This document shows positions 33,135-41,815 of a stretch of DNA of 64,000 bases, one piece after another; position 1 is the first letter of the stretch; each line of letters begins with the position of its first letter. A program made the translations under genes and the position numbers. Under the pieces are notes generated by a model, which was not told where the DNA came from, did not search any database, and saw only the letters and a list, made by a program, of their open reading frames with translations. This DNA is from an uncultured Clostridia bacterium (GTDB taxonomy: Bacteria; Bacillota; Clostridia; Oscillospirales; Ruminococcaceae): positions 48,490 through 112,489 of the forward strand of contig CANQNF010000006.1 in the NCBI GenBank assembly GCA_947625125.1, read 5' to 3'.

Positions 33135-33176
33135 GGGCGCAAAGACCCCGCCGTCTGCGGCAGGACCTCTGCGCCC
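33135..33176 (-). terminator. hairpin between APH-kinase and aroF genes
   Basis: GGGCGCA at 33135 pairs with TGCGCCC at 33170-33176 around an inner paired GGTC/GACC and CGGC core. It is followed on the minus strand by TGCGGTTTT. It likely ends the adhE transcript or limits read-through into aroF. Confidence 0.5.
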
Positions 33177-33183
33177 GAAAATA

Positions 33184-33933
33184 TTACTCGTAGTCTACGA
33201 CGTTTACCCAGTTTAAGAGGAACTCGCGCTCCTTTTCATTTTCCTTGACCGACTGCGAAGCCGCAACGATGGGCATCCACTTCTGGACGTACTGTCTTGC
33301 GGTGTCCGACTTCAGGCAGAACAGGTCGAGGTATCTCTTCGCGGTCTCGTACTGTCCCGAAAGGCAGAACAGTAAATAGGTTCTTGCCGCGTCGGCCGAG
33401 GCGTTGCCTTGGGTGGCGTGCGCCCAGTCGATGACATACCACTTGCCCTCGTCGGTGATGATGACGTTCGAGGGGTTGAAGTCGCCGTGGCAGACCTTGT
33501 TGTGCTTCGGCATGCCGTCGAGCCTCACATGCAGCTCGTACCTCGTAGTAGCGTCGAGGCGGGCCTGAGATATTTTGGAATTCATCTTGTCCTTTAATTT
33601 ATTGAGCATAGGGCAGGTCTTAGACTGGATTTCTACCTGGATATCCACGAGCTGCTCCAAATACTCCTGCTTCTTTTCGGGATTTTCGTCCATCAGCTGC
33701 TGCAAAGTCTTGCCCTCGATATACTCGGAGACGATGGCCCAGCGGCCGTCTATCGTCGTGACCTCCAAAAGCTTCGGTATCGGAAGCCCGGTCTCTTCTA
33801 TCCTCGCCTGATTAAGGGCTTCGTTCAGAATATTTGCTTTGCTGTAGCCCTCGACGAAAAGCTTTATGCAGCGGTCGCCGTCCCTGTAAACGGTTTTTGT
33901 CGGGCGCTCTGCTATAACGTTGGTAAGATTCAT
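33184..33933 (-). CDS. APH-fold phosphotransferase (TIGR02172-like)
   Basis: A 249-residue kinase-like protein of the aminoglycoside/choline kinase superfamily. It shows VYRDGDRCIKLFVEGYSK (ATP-binding lysine), IVSEYIEGKTLQQLM (hinge), the catalytic loop VCHGDFNPSNVII (Brenner motif HGDFxxxN) and the DFG-equivalent VIDWAHATQGN. The start at 33933 has GGAGGAGG upstream and lies only two bases after the adhE stop, so it is co-transcribed with adhE. The substrate is unknown; antibiotic resistance should not be assumed. Confidence 0.8.
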   Translation of the reverse strand: MNLTNVIAERPTKTVYRDGDRCIKLFVEGYSKANILNEALNQARIEETGLPIPKLLEVTTIDGRWAIVSEYIEGKTLQQLMDENPEKKQEYLEQLVDIQVEIQSKTCPMLNKLKDKMNSKISQARLDATTRYELHVRLDGMPKHNKVCHGDFNPSNVIITDEGKWYVIDWAHATQGNASADAARTYLLFCLSGQYETAKRYLDLFCLKSDTARQYVQKWMPIVAASQSVKENEKEREFLLNWVNVVDYE

Positions 33934-33935
33934 GC

Positions 33936-36554
33936 TCAAACCTCCTCCGTCCATTTTTTGCCGTAATAGGCGTCAAGATACATCTTCTTTATTTCGCTCA
34001 TCAAAGGATACCTCGGGTTGGCGCCGGTGCACTGGTCGTCAAAGGCGTTTTCAACCATGCTGTCAAGTGATTCAAGGAATTTTGCCTCGTCGGGGACGTA
34101 GTCCTTGATAGTCGGCTTGATTCCGATTTTTTCTTTCAGCTCGTCTATCGCCTTGATGAGATTTTCAACCTTTGCCTTGTCGTCCCTGCCCTTTAAGCCG
34201 AGGGATTCCGCAACTTCGGCGTATCTGCGCTGCGCGTGGGGATAGGAATACTGCGGGAACGTGCCCATCTTGGCCGGCACCTCGGCAGAGTTGAAGCGGA
34301 TCACTTCGTCGATTAAGAGCGCGTTGGCGACGCCGTGGGCGATGTGGTGGTATGCGCCCAATTTGTGGGCCATGGAGTGGCATACCCCCAAGAAAGCGTT
34401 TGCAAAGGCCATGCCCGCCATGGTGGCGGCGTTCGCCATCTTTTCTCTTGCCTCGACGTCGTTTCCGTTTTCGTACGCCCTTGGCAGATATTCAAAGATG
34501 ATTTTCAGCGCCTGCAATGCAAGACCGTCGGTAAAGTCGGTCGCCATGACGGAAGCGTAAGCTTCAAGCGCGTGGGTCACGGCGTCGATGCCCGAGGCTG
34601 AGGTAAGGCCCTTGGGCGCGGACATGTGATAATCGGTGTCGATTATAGACATATCGGGCAGCAGCTCGTAGTCCGCAAGCGGGTACTTTACGCCGGTGGT
34701 CTCGTCGGTGATGACCGCGAAAGGCGTTACCTCGGAGCCGGTGCCGGCAGAGGTCGGGATAGCGACAAAGTATGCCTTTTCGCCCATGTGCGGGAATTTA
34801 TAGACTCTCTTTCTTATATCGGAAAATCTCATCGCCATATCCGCAAAGTCCGCCTCGGGATGCTCGTATAATACCCACATTATCTTGGCCGCGTCCATCG
34901 CGGAGCCGCCGCCGAGGGCGATTATAACGTCGGGTTCAAAGCTCGTCATAGCCTTTGCGCCCGCCTTTGCGGAGGCAAGAGTCGGGTCGGGCTCGACGTC
35001 GAAGAACGATGTGTACTGAATATCGAGCTCCTCAAGCTTGTCGGTGATGGGCTTTGAGTAGCCGTTTTTGTAGAGGAAGCTGTCCGTCACGACGAAAGCG
35101 CGCTTTTTGCCCATATCCTTAAGTTCTGCAAGCGCCGTGGGCAGGCAGCCTTTTTTGATGTAAACCTTTTCGGGTGCGCGGAACCAGAGCATGTTCTCTC
35201 TCCTTTCGGCGACGGTCTTTATATTCAGAAGATGCTTAACTCCTACGTTGTCGGAGACCGAATTGCCTCCCCATGAGCCGCATCCGAGGGTCAGGGACGG
35301 GGTGAGGCGGAAGTTATAGAGATCTCCTATGCCGCCGTGTGAGGACGGGGTGTTGACTAAGATTCGGCAGGTCTTCATTCTCTCTGCAAATTCGTCAAGT
35401 TTTGCCTGCTCGGTCTGAGTGTTCAGATAAATCGAGGAGGTGTGGCCGTAGCCGCCGTCGGCGATAAGCCGCTCTGCCTTTGCAAAGGCGTCCTCTATAT
35501 CCTCGGCCTTATACATCGCGAGCACCGGAGAGAGCTTTTCATGCGCAAACTCCTCCGACAGCTCCACACTCTCGACCTCGCCTATCAGGATTTTTGTGGA
35601 GGCGGGAACCTCGAAGCCGCAGAGCTTTGCTATAGTCGGGGCTTTCTGGCCGACGATCTTTGCGTTCAACGCGCCGTTTATGATCATCGTGTGCCGGACC
35701 TTGTCGGTCTCCTCGGGAGTTAAGATATGGCAGCCTCTTCTTTCAAATTCCGCCTTGACCTCGTTATATACGCCCTTGAGGACGATGACCGACTGTTCGG
35801 AAGCGCATATCATGCCGTTGTCAAAGGTCTTAGAGTGGATTATCGAGTTGACTGCCAAGAGAATATCGGCAGTGTCGTCGATTATTGCTGGAGTGTTGCC
35901 GGCGCCTACGCCGAGAGCGGGCTTTCCGGAGGAGTACGCCGCCGTTACCATGCCGGCTCCGCCGGTCGCCAAAATTATATCGGCCTCTCTCATCAGAAGA
36001 TTTGTCATCTCAAGCGTCGGAACGTCTATCCAGCCGATGACGCCCTCGGGGGCTCCCGCCTCTACGGCAGCCTCCAAAACGATTTTAGCGGCCTCGATGG
36101 TGGATTTTTTCGCCCTCGGGTGAGGGGAGATGATAATGCCGTTTCTGGTCTTTAGGGATATAAGAGTCTTGAAAATAGCGGTAGAGGTCGGGTTGGTGGT
36201 GGGTATTACCGCCGCGATAACTCCTATCGGCTCGGCTACCTTTTTCATGCCTCCCGCCTTGTCCTCCTCGATAATGCCGCAGGTCTTGAAGTCCTTATAG
36301 GCGTTGTAGATATACTCGGAGGCAAAGTGGTTTTTGATGACCTTGTCCTCGACCACGCCCATGCCGGTTTCCTCGACGGCGAGCTTTGCAAGGGGAATTC
36401 TCGCACTGTTGGCAGCCTTTGCGGCCGCTAAGAATATCCGGTCGACCTGTTCCTGAGTGTACTCGGCAAATTTTACCTGAGCATCCCGGACGCGTTTCAG
36501 CGTTTCCTCAAGCTTCGGAACGCTGTCGACGGTCTCATACATTCTTTTTTCCAT
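33936..36554 (-). CDS. adhE: bifunctional acetaldehyde-CoA/alcohol dehydrogenase AdhE
   Basis: A fermentative enzyme converting acetyl-CoA to ethanol through acetaldehyde with two NADH, forming spirosomes. The 872 residues contain an N-terminal CoA-dependent aldehyde dehydrogenase (1-440, nucleophile Cys250 in NGMICASEQSV) and a C-terminal iron-dependent alcohol dehydrogenase (about 455-870: GGGSAMDAAKIMW for NAD, CHSMAHKLGAYHHIAHG for iron). The length is normal. It lies downstream of yfcE, 33 bases apart, with ribosome site AGGAGG. Confidence 0.97.
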   Translation of the reverse strand: MEKRMYETVDSVPKLEETLKRVRDAQVKFAEYTQEQVDRIFLAAAKAANSARIPLAKLAVEETGMGVVEDKVIKNHFASEYIYNAYKDFKTCGIIEEDKAGGMKKVAEPIGVIAAVIPTTNPTSTAIFKTLISLKTRNGIIISPHPRAKKSTIEAAKIVLEAAVEAGAPEGVIGWIDVPTLEMTNLLMREADIILATGGAGMVTAAYSSGKPALGVGAGNTPAIIDDTADILLAVNSIIHSKTFDNGMICASEQSVIVLKGVYNEVKAEFERRGCHILTPEETDKVRHTMIINGALNAKIVGQKAPTIAKLCGFEVPASTKILIGEVESVELSEEFAHEKLSPVLAMYKAEDIEDAFAKAERLIADGGYGHTSSIYLNTQTEQAKLDEFAERMKTCRILVNTPSSHGGIGDLYNFRLTPSLTLGCGSWGGNSVSDNVGVKHLLNIKTVAERRENMLWFRAPEKVYIKKGCLPTALAELKDMGKKRAFVVTDSFLYKNGYSKPITDKLEELDIQYTSFFDVEPDPTLASAKAGAKAMTSFEPDVIIALGGGSAMDAAKIMWVLYEHPEADFADMAMRFSDIRKRVYKFPHMGEKAYFVAIPTSAGTGSEVTPFAVITDETTGVKYPLADYELLPDMSIIDTDYHMSAPKGLTSASGIDAVTHALEAYASVMATDFTDGLALQALKIIFEYLPRAYENGNDVEAREKMANAATMAGMAFANAFLGVCHSMAHKLGAYHHIAHGVANALLIDEVIRFNSAEVPAKMGTFPQYSYPHAQRRYAEVAESLGLKGRDDKAKVENLIKAIDELKEKIGIKPTIKDYVPDEAKFLESLDSMVENAFDDQCTGANPRYPLMSEIKKMYLDAYYGKKWTEEV

Positions 36555-36587
36555 AAAAATCCTCCTATATAAAATTATAAAAGAGCC

Positions 36588-37124
36588 TTAAATTTTGCGG
36601 GAGTCAAGCTTCACGCCGTCAAGAGAAAACCATTCAAGCCCGCCGTTTTCCCATATCATATAACCCTTTTCGCTGTCCTCTTTCGGGATGGATACCGAGC
36701 CGGGGTTAGCGTAAATTATCCCGTCTTTTTCGATGTTTTTCGGCACATGGGTATGCCCCGAAAATACTATATTCACGCCCTTTAGCGGGAGTTTATCCGT
36801 ATCCTTATGGCCGTGAATGCAAAGGGCCGTGACGCCGTCGTTACAAATCAGCGCCGTTTCGGACATGATGGGAAAGTCAAGGACCATCTGGTCGACCTCG
36901 CTGTCGCAGTTGCCCTTTATGCAGATAATCTCGTCGGCATGCCGATTCAGCATATCCGCGACGCTTTTCGGGTCGTAGCCCTCGCAGAGGCCGTTTCGGG
37001 GACCGTGATACAGAATATCCCCCAAAAGCAGAAGCTTTTCGGCGCCCGAGTCGGAATATATATCCAACAGCCTGCGGCAGCAGACGGCCGAGCCGTGAAT
37101 ATCCGACGCTATCATTATTTTCAT
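36588..37124 (-). CDS. yfcE: YfcE/MJ0936-type metallophosphodiesterase
   Basis: 178 residues with the calcineurin-like signature in order: SDIHG (residues 7-11), LGDILYHGPRN, GNCDSE, IHGHKD and FSGHTHVPK. Together these supply the two-metal site. Substrates in this family are phosphodiesters; the physiological one is unknown. It is first gene of a likely operon with adhE and the APH-kinase, driven by a good promoter. Confidence 0.9.
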   Translation of the reverse strand: MKIMIASDIHGSAVCCRRLLDIYSDSGAEKLLLLGDILYHGPRNGLCEGYDPKSVADMLNRHADEIICIKGNCDSEVDQMVLDFPIMSETALICNDGVTALCIHGHKDTDKLPLKGVNIVFSGHTHVPKNIEKDGIIYANPGSVSIPKEDSEKGYMIWENGGLEWFSLDGVKLDSRKI

Positions 37125-37171
37125 ATTTTCCCTCCAAAGCGGGCATTTTATTCTGATATTTGTACTAATAT

Positions 37172-37200
37172 AATATAGCAGATAGCGCTGAAAAAGTCAA
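37172..37200 (-). promoter_or_regulatory. promoter of yfcE-adhE operon
   Basis: On the minus strand TTGACT (37195-37200) and TATATT (37172-37177) are separated by 17 bases, about 40 bases before yfcE. Confidence 0.7.
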
Positions 37201-37229
37201 TCAAACCGAAACGTTTTGTAAATGCGCAC

Positions 37230-37263
37230 AAAAAAATCCGACCGCGTGGGCCCGCAGTCGGAT
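37230..37263 (-). terminator. terminator of hypothetical membrane gene
   Basis: On the minus strand ATCCGAC and GTCGGAT (37236-37263) form a stem followed by six T, directly after the stop at 37268. Confidence 0.75.
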
Positions 37264-37267
37264 GATT

Positions 37268-37783
37268 TTATTCATCATTTTGGGACATTTCCTCCCTTAT
37301 CTTTCCAAAGACGTCGGCGGCCTCCGGCGAAAGTCTCCTTGAGCGGGACGAGACGTCGTCTTTCATCGCCTTTATCGCCCCGACAAGCTCGTCGGAACGG
37401 CTCCTGAAGCGCTCCGGGTCTTGGAGCATGGCGGCCGCGACCCCTCCTAAATCCGAAAGCTCCTTGGCCGTGAACTTCGGATATCCCCGCCGAAAAGCGA
37501 TGAGAACGCTTCTTGACTCGGAATTTCTTTTTGCGACGGAATAAAATTCGAGAAGTCTCTCCCCGGCCTTGGTCATGCCCTCGGGGTCGGAATTTTCGGC
37601 ATAGTCGTCGATACCCCTTTCCGCGATGGAAAGAAGCTCTTCGGAGGCTATTCGGTCCTGCTTTACCCGGCGCGTGATATCCACCTCGGCGGTCAGCCAG
37701 AAGATGCAGAGAACCACGGCCGCGACATAGACGCCGAATAGTTTCAGCTTGTATTTGGTTTCGGGAGAAAGCGGCTTGCGCAT
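37268..37783 (-). CDS. hypothetical single-pass membrane protein, 171 aa
   Basis: A short basic N-terminus and one membrane helix (about 13-32, LKLFGVYVAAVVLCIFWLTA) precede a helical, charged outer or inner domain. The start at 37783 has AAGAAGG upstream; the longer frame from 37915 would run through the antitoxin RNA region. No family was recognised. It is the neighbour of the toxin-antitoxin locus but with its own terminator. Confidence 0.6.
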   Translation of the reverse strand: MRKPLSPETKYKLKLFGVYVAAVVLCIFWLTAEVDITRRVKQDRIASEELLSIAERGIDDYAENSDPEGMTKAGERLLEFYSVAKRNSESRSVLIAFRRGYPKFTAKELSDLGGVAAAMLQDPERFRSRSDELVGAIKAMKDDVSSRSRRLSPEAADVFGKIREEMSQNDE

Positions 37784-37884
37784 GGTAGACCTTCTTTCAG
37801 AGGATAGATGATTAGAGGATAGAGGATAGAATGAATTATCCGACAGGGGGTTGACATATTTGAATCTTGTGATATAATATAAGT

Positions 37885-37978
37885 AAGCAAGGAGACCCGA
37901 CGGGCCGCCGAACATAGACTGACGTTAGTTTAAACTAACAGAGCCGCTTGTGTATCGGACAAACGGCTCACTTTTTTT
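37885..37978 (+). ncRNA. antisense RNA antitoxin candidate
   Basis: Promoter TTGACA (37851-37856), 16 bases, TATAAT (37873-37878). A transcript of about 94 bases starts near 37885 and ends at GAGCCG (37941-37946)/CGGCTC (37964-37969) followed by seven T. It has no open frame with a ribosome site. It runs opposite to the 32-codon toxin gene, overlaps that gene's last codon and stop, and is complementary to its 3' untranslated region, as in txpA/ratA-type loci. Confidence 0.7.
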
Positions 37979-38066
37979 CGTTGCGGCTTTTTATGTATAT
38001 CAGCAGCTCGAATATTACATTCAGTATGCTGCATAAATCAGCGACAATTTCAATAAAAGTTGTCAT
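37968..38066 (-). CDS. small hydrophobic peptide, type I toxin candidate
   Basis: A 32-residue peptide starting MTTFIEIVADLCSILNVIF, then ELLIYIKSRNEKK: one membrane helix (about 4-26) and a basic tail, the standard form of Fst/TxpA/BsrG-like toxins. GGGAGGG lies 6 bases before the ATG. The stop codon falls inside the terminator stem of the convergent small RNA. The 5' untranslated region is about 130 bases with several hairpins, which could delay translation. I know of no exact family match. Confidence 0.7.
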   Translation of the reverse strand: MTTFIEIVADLCSILNVIFELLIYIKSRNEKK

Positions 38067-38203
38067 GCACATCCCTCCCTTGACGCTTACTCCCTTGGGC
38101 AATGTGCAAGCAATGCGCTTTTTTTGCCCAAAGGGCATTTCAGCGGCACGCCGTTTTCCGCTTTTTTCGCTTAGTACGAATACAGCGGGGTCTCCTGTAT
38201 AAA

Positions 38204-38232
38204 ACTATATCACATCGGTCATATTTTGTCAA
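38204..38232 (-). promoter_or_regulatory. toxin mRNA promoter
   Basis: On the minus strand TTGACA (38227-38232), 17 bases, TATAGT (38204-38209). The start is expected near 38197. An almost identical promoter block recurs at 38462-38490. Confidence 0.75.
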
Positions 38233-38305
38233 TAAAAGCACCAAGCGGCCACATCTCCATTATAAAAAGACTTGACAAATCCGGAAAGTATGTTATAATA
38301 TAAAT

Positions 38306-38408
38306 GAAAGCGGAGACCCGACGGGTTGCTGCAAAGTAATTGCTTTTAGATTAGTTACTTACTGACCCGTGAGCCCTCTGTGTCAGCAGACGGCTCACTT
38401 TTCTTTTT
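38306..38408 (+). ncRNA. second antitoxin RNA copy
   Basis: TTGACA (38272-38277), 16 bases, TATAAT (38294-38299), then a transcript sharing GGAGACCCGACGGG with the first copy. It ends at GTGAGCC (38369-38375)/GGCTCAC (38392-38398) plus TTTTCTTTTT. Promoter and terminator are intact. Confidence 0.6.
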
Positions 38409-38440
38409 ACGGTTTTGTATGTATACCGTCAGTACGAATA
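38395..38440 (-). pseudogene. decayed second toxin copy
   Basis: Only the region matching the C-terminal codons (YIKSRNEKK area) remains, with a one-base frame change. The 5' untranslated region, start codon and membrane helix are deleted, so the toxin promoter block (TTGACA at 38485-38490, TATAGT at 38462-38467) now abuts the remnant. Confidence 0.6.
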
Positions 38441-38634
38441 CAGCGGGGCTCCCTGTATAAAACTATATCACAACGGCCATATTTTGTCAATAAAAGTCCC
38501 CGGTATCCGAAAGGTACCGGGGATGATTCTTTTTATTCTATCTTCTGTTCATCTAACTTCTATCCGCTAAGGCGGGTTTTAATGCAAAGTGCAGGTCAAC
38601 ATTTTCTGACATCTCAACTCTGCCAGTCTGCTTT

Positions 38635-40077
38635 CTAATAGGCTTTGCCCCACACCACCATGCACTTGGCGGGCTTGCCGCAGCATACGCACTTGTCGTC
38701 GATTTGCTCCTGCTCGAACGGAATGCAGCGGGAGCCTGCGCCGGTCTCGGCCTTGACCTTGGCCTCGCACTCCTCGTCGCCGCACCACATCGCCTTTACG
38801 AAGCCGTCGCCCTTTTCGGCGAGGGCCTTGTTTATCTCATCGATGGAGCGGCAGGCGTAAGTCCTGCGGTTCTGGTTTTCAAGGGCTTTATTATACATAT
38901 CGTCGTGGACTTTCTGCAAAAGCTCCTTTACCTTTTCGGTCAGTTCACTAAGCTGAATAAACGTCTTGTTTCTCGTCGGGCGCTCGACGGCAACGCAATG
39001 CCCCTCCTCAATATCACGAGGACCTATCTCAATTCTTAAGGGCACGCCTTTCATCTCGTGCTCGGCATACTTCCAGCCCGGGGACTGCTCGGAATCGTCA
39101 AGCTTGACACGAATCCCGGCGGATTTGAGAGTGTTGTAAAGCTCGTTTGCCTTTTCAAGCACCCCCTCTTTATGCTGTGCGACGGGGACTATAACGACCT
39201 GAACGGGCGCCACGGCCGGCGGCAGTACAAGGCCGTTGTCGTCGCCGTGTGTCATGATTATAGCGCCGATAAGTCTCGTCGTCACGCCCCAGGAAGTCTG
39301 GTGAGGCACGCAGACGGTGTTGTTCTGGTCGGTGTAGGTGATGTCAAACGCCTTGGCAAACCCGTCGCCGAAGTAGTGGGAGGTCCCGGCCTGCAATGCC
39401 TTGCCGTCGTGCATGAGGGCTTCGATGGCGTACGTCGAGACCGCCCCCGCGAACTTGTCGCTCTCGGTCTTTTTGCCCTTGATTACCGGCATTGCAAGCG
39501 CCTGCTCGCAGAAATCAGCATAGACGTTCAGCATCTGCTCGGTCTCGGCTATCGCTTCTTCGGCGGTCGCGTGGATGGTGTGTCCCTCCTGCCATAAAAA
39601 CTCACGCGAACGCAAGAACGGCCTTGTGGTTTTTTCCCATCTCACGACCGAGACCCACTGGTTATAAAGCTTCGGCAGGTCGCGGTAGCTGTGGACGATG
39701 TTGGCGTAGTGCTCGCAGAAAAGAGTCTCGGAGGTCGGACGAACGCAGAGGCGCTCCTCAAGCTTTTCATTCCCGCCGTGAGTGACCCATGCGACCTCGG
39801 GCGCGAAGCCCTGAACATGGTCCTTTTCCTTGTTTAAGAGGCTCTCGGGAATGAACATCGGCATGCAGACGTTCTCGTGCCCGAGCTCCTTAAAGCGGGC
39901 GTCGAGGATTTTTTGCATATTCTCCCAAATGGCGTAGCCGTAGGGCCGAATTACCATGCAGCCCTTGACGGAGGTGTACTCAATGAGTCCCGCCTTTTTG
40001 ACGATGTCGGTGTACCACTGCGCAAAATCCTCGTCCATCGAGGTGATTTGCGCGACTAATTTCTCATTTTTTGCCAT
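38635..40077 (-). CDS. proS: prolyl-tRNA synthetase (short, eukaryote/archaeal-like type)
   Basis: It charges tRNA-Pro. The 480 residues show class II motifs 2 and 3 in [20 protein letters not shown] and [20 protein letters not shown], and no INS editing domain. The C-terminal zinc-binding extension carries [16 protein letters not shown] and the terminal Tyr, typical of this subtype. It is last in a minus-strand run starting at the spermidine-synthase-like gene. No T-box leader was seen. Confidence 0.96.
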   Translation of the reverse strand: MAKNEKLVAQITSMDEDFAQWYTDIVKKAGLIEYTSVKGCMVIRPYGYAIWENMQKILDARFKELGHENVCMPMFIPESLLNKEKDHVQGFAPEVAWVTHGGNEKLEERLCVRPTSETLFCEHYANIVHSYRDLPKLYNQWVSVVRWEKTTRPFLRSREFLWQEGHTIHATAEEAIAETEQMLNVYADFCEQALAMPVIKGKKTESDKFAGAVSTYAIEALMHDGKALQAGTSHYFGDGFAKAFDITYTDQNNTVCVPHQTSWGVTTRLIGAIIMTHGDDNGLVLPPAVAPVQVVIVPVAQHKEGVLEKANELYNTLKSAGIRVKLDDSEQSPGWKYAEHEMKGVPLRIEIGPRDIEEGHCVAVERPTRNKTFIQLSELTEKVKELLQKVHDDMYNKALENQNRRTYACRSIDEINKALAEKGDGFVKAMWCGDEECEAKVKAETGAGSRCIPFEQEQIDDKCVCCGKPAKCMVVWGKAY

Positions 40078-40100
40078 AATTTATATACTCTCCTTAATAT

Positions 40101-40310
40101 TTATTCGGATTTATACTTTTCGTCATTATTATTTTCGGCATTTTCATCATCCTCCACCCTTTCGGGTCGCGGTTCCTCCGGCGACTTGCCCCGGCTTCTG
40201 CGCTTGTCAATAAACGCCGCAAGCTTCGGGGTCAGGAGCGCTATCACAAACACTCCCGCCAAAAGTATGAACATCTTGAAAAAGAACGCTCCCCATACTC
40301 CTAAGCTCAT
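40101..40310 (-). CDS. small membrane protein, 69 aa
   Basis: One membrane helix (about 7-29, GAFFFKMFILLAGVFVIALL) and a highly charged Arg/Glu/Asp/Asn tail. Its ATG overlaps the MATE stop (ATGA), so it is translationally coupled to the MATE gene and may be an accessory subunit. Family unknown. Confidence 0.6.
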   Translation of the reverse strand: MSLGVWGAFFFKMFILLAGVFVIALLTPKLAAFIDKRRSRGKSPEEPRPERVEDDENAENNNDEKYKSE

Positions 40311-41782
40311 TCGCTCGCCCCGCTTTCCTGTTTTTTGTCATCCTCCCGCATCTGGACAAGTACCTGAAGCCCTATCGGCAGGGCTATCATCAGCGCGAGG
40401 AAATCGGCCGCGGCCTGCGCAAGTTCAAGCCCCAAAATAGGCTCGAAGCCGAGCGCCTGCATTATCGCCGGAAGCGCCAGCACGCAGGGGATGAACGTAA
40501 GGCCCTGCCTTGTCATGGCGACTATAGTGGCGCGGACGGTCATGCCGATGTTTTGGAGCATCATATTCGTAAGTGTCACCCACGCCATAAACGGGAACAC
40601 GGTAAGCTGCGCCCGAAGAGTAAACGCGGCTATGGACTGAGCAAGTTCCGACGAACCGCAGAGCGCCGCCGTGATGGGCCCCGCAAAAATTATGCCGATA
40701 ATGCTTAAAACAACAAGCACGGCAAAGCTCAGTTTAAAGCAGAAGTAGTAGGCCTTTCTCACCCGCCCGTAAAGCTTCGCGCCGTAGTTGAAGCCGCAGA
40801 CCGGCTGGAAGCCCTGCCCGAAGCCTATTAAAGCCGAGGCCGCAAAGTTCATAAGCTTTGACACGCCGGTCATCGCCGCCTGCACCGCGTCTATCATCTC
40901 TCCGCCGACTATGAAAAGCCCGACGGCCTGGTTCAGAGTAGTCGTCGCCACGCTTGCGAGCCCCTGCCGCACCAAGGACGGCAGTCCGCCCTGGACGATG
41001 CCTTTTATATAATAGGGCTTGAAAGAGAAGTTTTTAAGCCTGATTTTTATGTTGTCGGAAAAGTGCATACCTATTGCGAGCACAAAAAAGCTCAGTATCT
41101 GGCTTAAGGCCGTGGCGAGAGCTGCGCCCCCTACGCCCATGCCGAGGCCGAACGGCATTTCGAGGCTGCCGTTAAATATCATATCTCCCTTTTTGAAGAT
41201 AAAGAGCGGGTCGAGCACTAAATTCATGATAGACCCCGACGTAAGACCGAGCATCGCAAAGAACGCGTTGCCCTGCATTCTCAGCTGATTGTTCATGACT
41301 ATAGCGCCGGTCATGAACGGCGCCGCCAAGAGAATCCACTTCATGTATTCAAGCGAGGCGGCCTCAGTAGCTTCGGTCTTTGCGCCCAAAAGGATGACGA
41401 AAGGATGCTTGAAAACAGTGCCGAAAACAAGTATCAGCAGCCCCACGAACAGAGCGTAGAAGAACCCCGTCGCGGCCATCACCTCGGCGTCGGCGTAGTC
41501 CCGCCTGCCGAAAGCGCGGGATATGTAGTTGCCGGAGCCGTGCCCGCAGAAGAAGCCGAAAGCCTGGATTATCGCCATCAGCGGGAATACTATGCCGACG
41601 GCGGCAATCATCGAGTCGCTCTCAAGCTGCCTTACGAAAAAGGTGTCGGCGAGGTTGTAAAACGAGGACACGAGCATCGAGATTATCGTGGGAATCGCCA
41701 AGACCGCCACGAGCTTTTCGACCGGCTCGGTCGTCATCCGTATGAATTTTGCGTCGTTTTTTGACTGAGCATTTTCGCTCAT
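40307..41782 (-). CDS. MATE-family efflux transporter
   Basis: A 491-residue multidrug/toxic compound exporter with twelve membrane segments in two homologous bundles. Family phrases are visible: PTIISMLVSSFYNLADTFFV, VGIVFPLMAIIQAFGFFCGH (about 60-80), GFGQGFQPVCGFNYGAKLYG (about 320-340). It has charged cytoplasmic tails and lies 33 bases after the spermidine-synthase-like gene. Confidence 0.92.
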   Translation of the reverse strand: MSENAQSKNDAKFIRMTTEPVEKLVAVLAIPTIISMLVSSFYNLADTFFVRQLESDSMIAAVGIVFPLMAIIQAFGFFCGHGSGNYISRAFGRRDYADAEVMAATGFFYALFVGLLILVFGTVFKHPFVILLGAKTEATEAASLEYMKWILLAAPFMTGAIVMNNQLRMQGNAFFAMLGLTSGSIMNLVLDPLFIFKKGDMIFNGSLEMPFGLGMGVGGAALATALSQILSFFVLAIGMHFSDNIKIRLKNFSFKPYYIKGIVQGGLPSLVRQGLASVATTTLNQAVGLFIVGGEMIDAVQAAMTGVSKLMNFAASALIGFGQGFQPVCGFNYGAKLYGRVRKAYYFCFKLSFAVLVVLSIIGIIFAGPITAALCGSSELAQSIAAFTLRAQLTVFPFMAWVTLTNMMLQNIGMTVRATIVAMTRQGLTFIPCVLALPAIMQALGFEPILGLELAQAAADFLALMIALPIGLQVLVQMREDDKKQESGASE

Positions 41783-41815
41783 CTCATCACTTCCATATAA
41801 AATTTTATGTCATGC

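Noticed and set aside
33184..33933. Aminoglycoside resistance gene
   Set aside because: The APH fold is shared by many kinases; the sequence resembles the uncharacterised TIGR02172-type group and the gene is co-transcribed with adhE, so a resistance claim is not justified.
37948..38202. Plus-strand 84-codon frame over the toxin locus
   Set aside because: It starts inside the antitoxin RNA terminator and is antisense to the 32-codon peptide, which has a proper ribosome site and promoter.
40080..40100. T-box leader before proS
   Set aside because: Only about 20 bases separate proS from the preceding gene, and no tRNA-pairing leader or terminator/antiterminator structure is visible.
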